A stretch of 64,000 bases of DNA from Apostichopus japonicus. Its lineage: Eukaryota; Echinodermata; Holothuroidea; Aspidochirotida; Stichopodidae. Of the stretch, positions 22,001-29,935 are shown in pieces. The position numbers and the translations under genes were made by a program. The notes beneath the pieces are model-generated. The model had not been told where the DNA came from. It searched no databases and was given only the letters and a program-made list of their open reading frames with translations. The stretch is from contig NC_092579.1 in assembly GCF_037975245.1 (NCBI RefSeq), forward strand, positions 25,279,166 through 25,343,165, in the 5' to 3' direction. The number at the start of each line of letters is the position of its first letter. Positions within the stretch are counted from its first letter, which is position 1.

Positions 22001-23796
22001 AATTTTTACCAGAAAAAACCCAGAAAAACACATTGCATATTATTATTCTTCCAGTAGGTGCCCGAAAATTCTCAGCATATTGCCCGAATTTTTACCCAAA
22101 AAGTTTGTTGGGGGGGCTGCAGCCCCCCAGCCCCCCCCACCTCCTACGCCTATGAATACAATACTTGTAGTCTTGTACAATACTGTACAATAAGGTATAA
22201 AGTGTATAAAGAACAATGTATATAATCTGCATAAATAATACAAAACGTTTGCCAACAGGCGAGGACTTTTGGCACCTTCATAATGGTCAGTTGCCAGCTG
22301 CAACCCATTATAGGCATTTTCTACCTACTGTTCCTAGACAGCAGGAATTTCACCTCCTGAACCCACAACTCTCAAGAGACTTGTCACTCTGTAGCTATCC
22401 AAAATGGCTAAGATTAAAGGACAATCTCTGAGACAACTCTTTAGTTAACAACAGTAACAATAATGTTCAGGATACATTAAAATACAAATACGTATACGCT
22501 CTTTACACCACGAGCAGTACAATACTAAAATAAGGCACAATAATCAATAATAATCTTTCAATACAACTAAACTGTCAATTACACTGAACCAAGATGACAA
22601 ACATCATTAAATAACTTTCTGTAATTGAAACCAACCTAACCGGTACTGTAATACTACAGTATAAAAGTACGCAATAACACCCACATGCTTAACAATAAAC
22701 GCTACGAACCCATAGGACCAAGGTCCAAATACACAACCTAACATGTACTTTGTACAGTAAAGTACAACCTAGCCAAAGGGGCAACACTTAAAACTACAAT
22801 ACAATTAAATAACAATAAGGGTACGTACGGCATTTCAAAACAATAATATGTATTACTTAATCTCTTACTATACTGAAGTCAACTCGCTCGCGGATAACAA
22901 TAACTCTCCACGCTCGCGGACATCGAGGAACGGACATCCAGACTCGATCAACTTTAGCCAGCTCGCTATAAGGTGGATCCGCCATCTTGGAAAAACCAGT
23001 GGCTTCGAGCCTGAAGCCGAACCATCCAAAACCTGAGGCATCCTGCCTCTAAAAAGGTGGACATCTCCTCACAGACCCCAGGCAGTACAGATATAGGTAT
23101 TATAGTGGTAATTAACGATCCAGAGTAATGAATATTAACAAAATATGAAAGGGATAACGAGGCGAACCCCGGAGCTCTGCAGAGACGCTGCTCGCCATTA
23201 AAACGGCGTATACAGAACTGAAGAACAACTAACGCTACAAACTGGCTATTACGTAATACATGTAAATACTCAAAAGGTGCATACATAAGTTATAAATGAG
23301 GATGCAAGAGTGTTCTTGCGTTGAATCAACGGCTGACGATTTATTGCAATTTCTACAAAATGATAATATACAAATGAAGAATAAGTCATGACACATGACA
23401 ATATAAAATGGCTTGAACTTATATGGCTTTAATAAACTCTTTACTATCTTATTAAAATCTATCCTACTCGGGGAAAAATTTATACTCTTCTATGCTCGCC
23501 ATTAAAACGGCGTATACAGAACTGAAGAAATACACGTGCAAACAACTAACGCTACAAACCTGCTATTACGTAATCCATGTAAATACTCAAAGGCTGCATA
23601 CAACAAAATTTCACTTTACTACACTAGTAAAAGTATATTTTGTTTCAGCTGATTTCTTCACGGTGGAGAAGGTCCTGAAGAAGAGGCAGAAGAAGGGAAA
23701 AACTGAGTATCTGGTCACGTGGCAGGGTACTCTTCAAAATTTAATCAATGGGTAGATGCAGGGAGTATCTCAAAGGAAGCCCTGGATATGTATTAA
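13004..23796 (+). CDS. Partial five-exon gene ending in a chromodomain (probably a broken or transposon-derived gene)
   Basis: Exons: 13004-13099, 13529-13610, 19023-19109, 20509-20628 and 23649-23796. Acceptors are mostly strong (TTTCTTTCCAG, TTCATTCAATAG, TTTCTGTTTGCAG, TTTTGTTTCAG). Donors range from strong (TCT|GTAAGT) to weak (CAA|GTGTGG). The phases agree at all four junctions (0, 1, 1, 1), which chance would give about once in 80 tries. The encoded protein starts in an unrecognised region (CFHLQELDYEAYTEQ; later QPVQHYVPRAGALNEKF). It runs into an acidic, Ser-rich linker (SVSDDSQMLDQEQGSSSDE, then EEDVREEVEAGEEKEQEEE) and ends in a chromodomain. Acidic linkers before chromodomains occur in chromatin readers, so a nuclear role is likely by family knowledge. 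The start is not identified, and introns of 5.4 and 3.0 kb hold transposons. A processed transcript would be decisive. Confidence 0.5.
13611..16084 (+). other. First part of a 5.4-kb intron of the chromodomain gene
   Basis: No supported exon. Overlapping 89-99 codon ORFs on both strands near 14459-14938 have no recognisable domain. There is a C-run at 15281-15291. Confidence 0.45.
16085..16300. repeat. GC-rich island with inverted and direct words
   Basis: This 200-bp block is far richer in G and C than its surroundings. It contains a hairpin-forming pair (CCCGCCGCCGGCC, five bases, then GCCGGCGGG) near 16108-16134, and the word TTGCCGTCTGCC twice (16098 and 16208). ORFs on both strands through it are rich in Arg, Pro, Gly and Ala, as the composition alone predicts. 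It looks like a piece of an unrelated dispersed repeat. Confidence 0.6.
16307..16431 (+). pseudogene. Exon-like fragment resembling a GTF2I-type repeat
   Basis: After TTTATATGTCACAG the frame reads MSYKQLAMGNIVVDGLPPGI and then SCKRLSAYGVHDLQQ, broken off by a partial MITE at 16432. The spacing V-x-GLP-x-GI, then K/R-x-x-S-x-YG-x-x-x-L, is reminiscent of the GTF2I (TFII-I) repeat, known from memory of vertebrate TFII-I and related proteins. The phase would fit the preceding exon at 13529-13610, so it could be an exon of the same gene, but no good donor follows. Alternatively it is a stray retrocopy or transposon-carried fragment. Confidence 0.35.
16432..16625 (+). mobile_element. Partial, diverged relative of the hAT-type MITE family
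   Basis: It starts with CAGTGGCGTAGCCAGG after an A. From about 16518 it shares CTAAGCGGAGCGCCACCA, GGTTGGCGCGCAGCGTAC and the following segment up to CCAGGCCTTCTAAG with the full copies. The right half and right terminal repeat are missing, and no target duplication can be defined. Confidence 0.65.
16920..17515 (+). mobile_element. hAT-type MITE, copy 2, long form (580 bp)
   Basis: The element is 16928-17507. Its ends are [T]AGTGGCGGAGC and GCTCCGCCACTG. The flanking 8-mers are TTGGTCGG (16920-16927) and ATGGCCGG (17508-17515), six of eight identical, consistent with an old target duplication. It shares the family landmarks but carries about 190 extra bases at about 17137-17326, between the GTGTCATC and CACCAACAAAATGTGA blocks. 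The extra piece could be a later insertion, or the 346- and 401-bp copies could be deletion derivatives of this longer form. A minus-strand ORF over the extra piece has no recognisable domain. Confidence 0.8.
17516..19022 (+). other. Rest of the 5.4-kb intron; no exon seen
   Basis: It contains G-rich runs (about 18077-18088, 18100-18108, 18226-18236) typical of fragments of the dispersed repeats in this genome. No supported coding exon. Confidence 0.45.
19186..19800 (+). repeat. Diverged tandem repeat with AGGTCA half-sites
   Basis: Units of roughly 110-130 bp share the words GATATCTC, AAGAGAAGC/AGGGAAGC, TTGGAGC, GTATCACA and GGTGGAGGTCA in the same order, four times in diverged form. The units carry AGGTCA or GGGTCA hexamers, twice as direct repeats with 4-bp spacing (19388-19403 and 19522-19537). 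It sits in the intron between the third and fourth exons of the chromodomain gene. An ORF at 19603-19824 is a by-product. Confidence 0.6.
21146..22162 (+). mobile_element. Non-autonomous hAT-type element (1001 bp) with perfect 8-bp target duplication
   Basis: Element 21154-22154. The ends are perfect inverted repeats CATAGGCGTAGGAG and CTCCTACGCCTATG. The flanks 21146-21153 and 22155-22162 are both AATACAAT. Inside are the palindromic CGCGCGCTCCGCGCGCG at 21229-21245 and four imperfect direct repeats of 80-90 bp with the words ACACATTGCAAATTATT, TTTCAGTAGGTGCCCGAAAA and TTCTCAGCATATTGCCCGAA (the first is interrupted by the nested MITE, the last is near 22030-22100). There is no transposase. 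It lies in the last intron of the chromodomain gene. Confidence 0.85.
21441..21802 (+). mobile_element. hAT-type MITE, copy 3, nested inside the 1001-bp element
   Basis: Element 21449-21794 (346 bp), ends CAGTGGCGGAGC and GCTCTGCCACTG. The flanks GTAGATGC (21441-21448) and GTAGGTGC (21795-21802) match at seven of eight bases. The flank is part of the internal repeat of the surrounding element, so the order of events is clear: the 1001-bp element landed first, the MITE second. Confidence 0.88.
23649..23796 (+). pseudogene. Chromodomain exon with an apparent one-base deletion
   Basis: After TTTTGTTTCAG the exon reads DFFTVEKVLKKRQKKGKTEY then LVTWQG, the first two strands of a chromodomain (aromatic-x-VEKVL, basic loop, EYLVxW). 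The open frame then gives a foreign tail and stops at TAG 23753-23755. In the next frame the sequence continues as a normal chromodomain end: GYSSKFNQWVDAGSI, then TAA at 23794-23796. One base therefore seems lost near 23729-23732, right after the WQG codons. The third aromatic-cage residue and the C-terminal helix lie beyond the break. The KFNQW form, where HP1 has an acidic-Asn-Thr-Trp form, resembles chromodomains at the end of integrases of Polinton-like and other elements. The domain may thus derive from a transposon. An assembly error could also explain the shift. Confidence 0.75.
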
Positions 23797-24017
23797 GGCA
23801 AACTAGGTATTAAAATTGGCATTTAAATTTGTATGTACTAGGAGGATCATTTGTTGGATGATGTTGAATCACCTATGACCTATTCCTGGCCAGAGCTTAA
23901 GTTACACATCATTTTGAAGTTTACCTGTTCTGTAATTTTCATTACCAGCCATCACAGGTGAGGAGTTACGCTTGGTGGAAAATGGACTAAATGTCAGACG
24001 AGGCAACATCATGTCAA

Positions 24018-24023
24018 AATAAA
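24018..24023 (+). promoter_or_regulatory. Candidate polyadenylation signal of the chromodomain gene
   Basis: AATAAA lies 222 bases after the distal stop at 23796 and 51 bases before the BEL element. Plausible by position only. Confidence 0.3.
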
Positions 24024-24073
24024 GGGTAGGTCTATCCAAACCCACATCAATCCGCTTCATCAGGATCCCTTCC

Positions 24074-24996
24074 TGTCATCGTTGCCAATGTATGTTATTT
24101 CCTAAAAGTGACCAAGGGGAAATTTCCGGTCGGGCAAAGGTCAATACTGCCCTTAACTGGGATCTTTTATACCCACCTCCTCGATTTACATACTTACGTA
24201 ATCGATGCACACTTACGTATCGATGCATACTTACGCATTATGTGAGGTACACATGCTTCATTCCTCTCCTGGTTCAGGAAGATGTCGCATGTGTTTACTA
24301 TAGTAGACCCTTAGTATGAAAGTATTCTAAATGTTTTATATAGGTATTAAGGAACTAGATATTGTAATTGTATATCTCTTTTAATATTGTGTTATACAGA
24401 TATGCCTTTAATGTGATTTACTGTATGCTTGTACCTGTTATTATTATTGCCGTATTTGATGTTTGCTTATTTGTAAGAGTATCTGGAGTTAAAGTATTAT
24501 CTTCTTTAGAGTATCTCTCCAGAGGTTATTACTTTGTTGGTATTCTAAACATTCTCCAGAAAGCTGCCGTAAACCCCAGAAAGCCGCCGTAAACCGCAGA
24601 AAGCCGCAGTTAACCCCTGTACACCGCAGTTTGTCGTGCGGTTGGTTTTGCCTGGTAACGATTGTAAGTTAAGTTATAATTATCAAGAATGTAATTGTCG
24701 TCAATCTTTCTCTATGTCTTGTTTCATGTTACCAAATGTTATTTGTTGTACTTCTTTCTTTTGTGCATTTTTTATAAGGAGAAATATAATGCTTTATCAT
24801 GTTATTATTGATTTGTGCAAATTCATGTTTGTTTCACAAATGTTTGTATATTGATGTTTTGATATCTTTTCTTTATAGTTTTCACCCTGGTCCTGTTGAG
24901 CCACGCATGAAATAAATGGGTTAAAACCTACGACACCTGGTTCAGCTTCATTGAGCGTCGTCTTGGTGACAGTGAAATAATTGTTGGGTTTTGACA
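24074..24996 (+). repeat. 5' LTR of the BEL/Pao element
   Basis: It starts TGTCATCGTTGCC and ends TTTTGACA, the usual TG...CA form. It contains three diverged copies of a 16-17 bp unit around ACTTACGTA-TCGATGCA (24190-24240), one of which makes the palindrome TTACGTAA at 24194-24201. It also has three copies of a ~19-bp unit CAGAAAGCCGCCGTAAACC near 24558-24610. The left edge is fixed by comparison with the right LTR. The right edge is inferred from the CA just before the primer-binding site, because the right LTR has lost its end. Confidence 0.85.
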
Positions 24997-24998
24997 AC

Positions 24999-25016
24999 TG
25001 GAAGTCCTGTATATCC
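24999..25016 (+). promoter_or_regulatory. Putative primer-binding site
   Basis: TGGAAGTCCTGTATATCC begins two bases after the LTR end. A TGG start directly downstream of the LTR fits the CCA end of a tRNA primer. I cannot name the tRNA. Confidence 0.5.
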
Positions 25017-25180
25017 TCCGCCGTCCGGTATCCAGCCGTTGTTATTCACCTTTCCTGTCGTCTACAAACCCACCAATTCCTGTCGTATATAAGCTCGATC
25101 ACCATCGTATTCCAGTAACAGAAATAGTGTACCACGTGCCTAATTCCCGTAGCACCAATGTAATCGTCGTCTGATGACTC

Positions 25181-26437
25181 ATGGAAGACCTAAAGACTGT
25201 CAGGACTTCAGCAAAGAGGGCTGCTACGATGCAGATTAGTCGTGTCAGGCAGTATATCGCGGAAGGTAACGTGGACATTAACGATCATGTAATTTTATTG
25301 AAAGATCTTTTTAAAGTGTTTACGTTGGCCCATGACAAGTACCACAAGACGCTTACTGTTGAGAAGGATGTTGACGAGAGTGACGACTATTTTTGTGAAA
25401 AGCAGAAAGATTTCATTTCCGCTTTAAATTTAGTTAAAGATGCATTGAATTCTGCTGTAGAGGATCAATCCCTTACGGATAATCCAAAAGCAGATTTATT
25501 TTGTAAAGAATTTCTACATTTATTGAATATACCTAAGGTAGAGCTGCAAATATTTCATGGCGATCCAGTACATTATCATCAATTCATAAAGGCTTTCGAG
25601 GCTAATGTTGATAAGATATGTGAGGACAACGATTCAAAGTTGTCTAGATTAATGCAATATACATCAGGCTCTGCTAAAGAGGCCATTAGGAGTTGCCAGT
25701 TAGTTGGAGGAAGTAGCGGTTATGCTAAAGCTAGGTTCATATTAGAAAACCGGTTTGGAAATCGCACCTATAGTTACTGAGGGGTTAATACGTGAGTTAA
25801 GGTTGCAAGTAAGACTTCCGCAAGACATACAACAGTTAGCTGATGATATGCAAAACGCATTCCTTGTACTTTCAGAGTTAAAAACTATGAAGGAGGTTGA
25901 TTCTCAAGCAGTCCTTATCGAAATAGTTGCCAGGTTTCCTAACTATGTGCATTTGAGATGGAAAATATATGCATTGAAGGCCAAATGGGCCGATGGTTGT
26001 TATCCAGGGTTTAAAGAATTTATTGAATACACAGGTGAAATCGCCAGAAATCCCAGTTTATGTCGACGTGTATCTCCAACGTTCAGATAAGTGTAAACGT
26101 GAACAAAGGAGTACTTCTAGCAGCTATTCTATCTCTTTGTCTAAGTCCAATACGTGTACTGGTGAAAGTGCCCAGGCAGTAAAACCTGGAACGTACGCTA
26201 GGGCTGAACCTCGTTGTGTACTATGTGAATAAGCACACTGTCTGTGGCATTGTGATAGTTTAAACAATTGCGCCCTAGAGAGAGAGATTGATTGATGTAA
26301 TTAGGCATAAGTTGTGTCATAACTGCCTTTGTGCCTCTCATAACACTAGTGATTGTGGCAAGCGCTCTGTTTGTAGTGTGCGAGGTTGTGGTAGGAAACA
26401 TACCATGTACATTCATTGCGATGATAATACTGTAAAT
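25181..26437 (+). pseudogene. BEL/Pao gag (DUF1759-like) with CCHC-type zinc knuckles, frameshifted
   Basis: The first frame (25181-25780) holds an N-terminal helical region and then the DUF1759 signature around LQIFHGDPVHYHQF, KLSRLMQYTSGSAKEAI and ARFILENRFGN. A one-base shift near 25758 moves the rest into the frame of 25755-26090 (QDIQQLADDMQNAF, LLIEIVARFP-like). A third frame carries CVLCE followed at once by a stop, and the next (26288-26437) carries a second knuckle with KLCHNCLCASHNTSDC and CGRKHTMYIH. Gag packages the RNA into particles. The frame breaks and the stop inside the first knuckle show it is no longer expressed as one protein. The ATG at 25181 is the first in frame, 185 bases after the LTR. 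Confidence 0.88.
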
Positions 26438-26447
26438 TCTTCACCCG

Positions 26448-26933
26448 ATGTTGAGGTTTCTAATGCAAGCTTTCCACGTAGCAAAAGTATGTATATGCCT
26501 TTTAGTTCAGGTAACCATGAACAGTTTGTGTGATGCATTTATATTGTTAGATAGTGCATCCAGTAATTCATTTTGTTCCCATGCATTGGTCAACCAATTA
26601 GGAATCACTGTTAATTCTTATCAATTTGAGCTTAGAATGTTGAACTCTTCAGGTATTCAGCAATCCGAAATGGTGGACCTGTCCTTGTCTTCTAAATCGG
26701 GTGAAATCTTAAAATTATCTGCCGTTTACGTAGTTGAAGAAATACCAGTTAAGAATTCTGTAGTCGATCTGGAATGTTATTCCCATCTTAGTGGTATCGG
26801 TCCCCTGTCTGCTTATCAAAGTAATGATATCACAGTGGACATACTGATAGGTCAATATAATACTGAAGCACTTGTGCCATTGGAGGTTAGGCGGTTTAAT
26901 GTACGTTACATATTTGGTTGGAATCTTAATTGA
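26448..26933 (+). pseudogene. BEL/Pao retroviral-type aspartic protease region
   Basis: The core reads AFILLDSASSNSF, with D-S-A in place of the usual D-T/S-G at the active site. Downstream DILIGQYNTE corresponds to the conserved DILIG-[QS]-D of the family, its last Asp changed to Tyr. In the family this enzyme cuts the gag-pol precursor. The Asp is still present but the flap and C-terminal context are changed. The frame differs from those of gag and reverse transcriptase. Confidence 0.82.
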
Positions 26934-26945
26934 CAATCTTCCATC

Positions 26946-27521
26946 AGCCTCCCGAGTCGTAAGATAATTTCAAATTTTATATCTACTTTGACTATTCAGA
27001 GTGATGTTTCTCGTTTGTGGGAAATAGAGAATGCAGGTTTGGATCTCACGTCATGGTCATACGAGGATAAGTTGGTGATATCTTTGTGGGACAAAGAGCA
27101 CAGGAAAGTGGATGGTCACCATGAACTTCCCATTCCTTGGAGGGACAGGTCGGAGACCCTCCCAAGTTATTTTGTTGTTGCCAAAACTAGGTTAGACTCG
27201 CTGTACAAGAAACTTATTAGGAACGGCTTGTATGATAGGTATAACGCTGAAATTGTGAAACTTGTAGATAACTGTTATGCAGAGGAAGTTCTAGATTTTG
27301 GTACTAGTAGTGAGAGCAGGGCTTTAGGTATAAAGTGTATGGTTTCCCGCGATGAGTTCTTCTTCGCCCTGGAGAAAGATTTTGGTACTGGCTTGTTGTT
27401 AACCAGGAGGAGAATACTTTGTATAGTTTCGTCAATTTTCGATCTGCTAGGCTTGATAAGTCCTGTAGTCCTTTCAGGCAAGCTCCTTTTCCAGGAAGCT
27501 ACAGCCCGTGGGTTGTCGTAG
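26946..27521 (+). pseudogene. BEL/Pao reverse transcriptase with the catalytic core deleted
   Basis: The first ~100 codons are the segment before the polymerase domain (SRLWEIENAGLD, GHHELPIPWR, DNCYAEEV). At about 27291 it jumps straight to the segment that follows the polymerase domain (SESRALGIKCMVSRDEFFFA, TRRRILCIVSSIFDLLG, LISPVVLSGKLLFQE). The intervening fingers and palm, normally some 250 residues and including the catalytic Asp pair, are absent without a break in the reading frame. The frame ends at TAG 27522. Internally deleted copies of this kind can only have been copied with help from an intact relative, if the deletion predates the last transposition. Confidence 0.85.
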
Positions 27522-28146
27522 GATGAAGAGATACCCCCTGATCTTGTAAGGGCTTGGAACTCCTGGGTTCAGTTGTTGTCTTCTGTTAGTCGTTTGAGAG
27601 TACCTCGTTGTATAAAGCCTTGTTCCTTTGATGATGCCTTCATCAAACTTCATCATTTTTCAGATGCTAGCTCTAAAGGTTATGGCTGATGCTGTTATGT
27701 ATGTTGTGTAAATAGAAAAGGAGAAATTCATGTACAGTTAGTCATGAGTAAGAGTAAAGTTGCTCCTTTAAAGCTACGTACTATACCTCGTTTAGAGCTA
27801 CAAGCTGCTGTATTAGCCGTAAAGGTTGATTCTCTATTGCGAAGGGAGTTAGCTCTTGAACTCGCCAAGTTGTATTTTTTGGACAGATTCAGAAATTGTC
27901 TTGGAGTACATTCACAATAATAGCAGAAGATTCCATGTTTTTGTAGGCAATAGGATTAGTCTAATCAGGGAGATCAGCGACCCGCAACAGTGGTTCCATA
28001 TTGAAACTAAAGCTAACCCAGCTGATCTAGTTACTAGAAGTTGTTTCTTCTCAAAGTTTTATAGCAGTAGATGGTGTAACGGTCCTGACAAGTTGTGTCG
28101 ATGCAAGAATGTTGGCAAACTGCTAAACTTAATTCGCTCGTCATAA
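27522..28146 (+). pseudogene. BEL/Pao RNase H region
   Basis: After a TAG the same frame continues (DLVRAWNSWVQLLSSV, then KLHHFSDASSKGYG and a TGA). Further on come LVMSKSKVAPLK, TIPRLELQAAVLAVKVDSLL and, in another frame (27856-28146), FWTDSEIVLEYIHNNSRRF and TKANPADLVTR. The SDAS, ELQAA, TDS and NPAD blocks hold the acidic residues expected for the RNase H of this group, which degrades the RNA strand of the hybrid. At least two stops and one frameshift make it non-functional. Confidence 0.85.
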
Positions 28147-28267
28147 CTGATGACAATCCTGAAGTCAAAGGGACGGACGTCACCGTGGGGAATACAACTA
28201 TTACTGGTCATGTGTCCCCTTTAAGTTAAGTGTTGTTGAAGATTCAGGTGAGCCATTATGTAGGCTA

Positions 28268-29220
28268 ATGAATCATTATTCTTTATGGTTTAAAAATGAG
28301 GGGGGTTTAGCGTGGTTCTTGCGTCTTGTGCGATTTTTTAAGGGACATATGCCTTTAGGCAGAATATCTGTCCAAGAAGTTCGTCGAGCAGGAGATATCC
28401 TCCTCCGTAAGAATCAGTCTACTAGTTTCTGTTCTGAGTTAAAAAGGTTAAGTCAGGGTAAGGCTGTCAGAGCATCTAGTTCCCTTAAAACGTTAACTCT
28501 GTTTCTGGATGGTGAAGGGCTTCTCAGGGTAGGTGGCCGTTTGAGTTCGACAGCAAACACCCGTGTATAATCTCAGGTAGACATCCTATTGCTGAGTCTA
28601 TTGTTAAGGATGTACACAGTATTGCCCATTTTGGTATTGAGTTGGTGCTAAGTATTGTAAGGAATGATTTTTGGGTTACTAAGGGAAGGCCGTTGGTCAA
28701 GAGGATTCTCAGGGCTTGTGTCACGTGTCGACGTTTGTATTCTAAGCCATGTGTACAACAAATGGCAAATTTGCCTAGGGAAAGGATTGCGGCTAATGTA
28801 GCCCCCTTTATCCATGTGGGCATTGATGTGTTTGGGTCGTATTACGTTAAATTTGGCCGTTCTGAAGTCAAGCGTTATGGCTGGTTGTTCACTTGTTTAA
28901 CAGTCAGGGCTGTCCATATTGAAAAGTTGGACTCATTAGATAGTGAGTCCTTCTTGAATGGATTTAGGCGATTTGTGGCACGTAGAGGGTGTCCAGAAAC
29001 CATATTTTTAGATAATGGCACTAATTTTATTGGGGGTGAGGCGGAGTTGAGACGGGGCATGAGAGACCTCTCCAATAAGGTAATACATGCTTATGCAGTA
29101 AAGGAGAAGTTTGATTGGCTTCTTATTTCCCCTACTGCTTCTCATATGGGGGGAGCCTGGGAACGCATGGCGGGTGTAATTAAAAGAGAGTCATGGCTGC
29201 TATCCTCCCTAGTACTGTGA
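28268..29220 (+). pseudogene. BEL/Pao integrase
   Basis: The N-terminal part (28268-28570) reads MNHYSLWFKNEGGLAWFLRL and LFLDGEGLLRVGGRLS. A one-base shift near 28560 leads into the zinc-binding HHCC domain (HPIAESIVKDVHSIAHFG, then CVTC) and the catalytic core with the three acidic residues: Asp in HVGIDVFG, Asp in IFLDNGTNF, and Glu in GGAWERM. The core frame runs unbroken to TGA at 29218. This is the best preserved part of the element. In the family it inserts the DNA copy with a 4-6 bp target duplication. That cannot be checked here because the right end of the element is lost. Confidence 0.9.
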
Positions 29221-29710
29221 GGCTTACAGATGAGATTTTGGGGACTTTGTTTGCGAAGTCGAAAGCATTGTTAATGGTCGTCTGTTGACAAAACTCAGCG
29301 ATGACCCTCGTGACCCTATGCCTCTTACTCGCAACCATTTGTTGTTATTGAGACATGGTCCTAGCATTTCGCCGGGCAAGTTTGAAAATGTTGACCGTTT
29401 CCGTCGCCGCTGGAGGCATGTCCAGCACCTAGCTAACCAATTCTGGCGCAAGTAGTTAAAATTATATCTACCTGAATTGCAAAAGAGGTCTAAGTGGACG
29501 GGGGTCACAGATAATCTGGCAGTTGGTGACTTGGTTTTAATCTTAGATGAAATGACTCCCCGTAACCTCTGGCCGTTGACGCTGGTTGTTAGTGTTAACT
29601 GTAGTAGAGATGGGTTAGTTAGGTCGGTAAGAGTTAAGACTAGGACTACCGAGCTGGTTCGTCCTATTACTAAGATTGTTTTACTTGAATCTGCATTCTC
29701 ATCTTCTTAA
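29221..29710 (+). pseudogene. BEL/Pao C-terminal DUF5641-like region
   Basis: After several stops and shifts (29221-29460) the last frame (29477-29710) reads DNLAVGDLVLILDEM, NLWPLTLVVSV and ELVRPITKIVLLE, the VGDLVLI...W-x-L...V-R-x-V pattern of the domain that closes BEL/Pao polyproteins. It ends at TAA 29708-29710, about 215 bases before the polypurine tract. Confidence 0.82.
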
Positions 29711-29925
29711 GTGTTTGCACGCATTATCTTTGAAATTCCATGTAAATATAGTTTTTTTTTATTTTTTTATCTTCGTTATTGAACTGTCAGGTTTATAGTT
29801 GTTTACTTGGTATAGAAGCTTTACGTCACAATTTTGATTGCAAAAGCTGTTATGGAATTTTAATGTACATCGATGGGGTGGTTTAGGTATTGTAGGCATT
29901 CTTATACTTGAATGTGACGCATTCC

Positions 29926-29935
29926 AGTGGGGGAG
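29926..29935 (+). promoter_or_regulatory. Polypurine tract
   Basis: AGTGGGGGAG lies flush against the TGTCATCG start of the right LTR. This is the expected site of plus-strand priming in LTR elements. Confidence 0.8.

Larger units (their letters stand above)
20878..23601. repeat. Composite with direct repeats A (about 200 bp) and B (about 100 bp) in order A ... B-A-B
   Basis: Block A occurs at 20878-21078 and 23285-23492. It begins ATAAGTTATAAATGAGG and includes GAGTGTTCTTGCGTTGAA, CGGCTGACGATTTATTGC and TATCTTATTAAAAT. Block B occurs at 23189-23284 and 23493-23601 (TGCTCGCCATTAAAACGGCG, then CAACTAACGCTACAAAC). The order A1 ... B1-A2-B2 is what a head-to-tail pair of elements would give, the second having lost its interior. 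On the minus strand block A contains AATAAA near its end, so it could be a retroelement terminus, but there is no coding sequence left to name the class. The 1001-bp hAT-type element sits inside the first copy. Confidence 0.7.
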
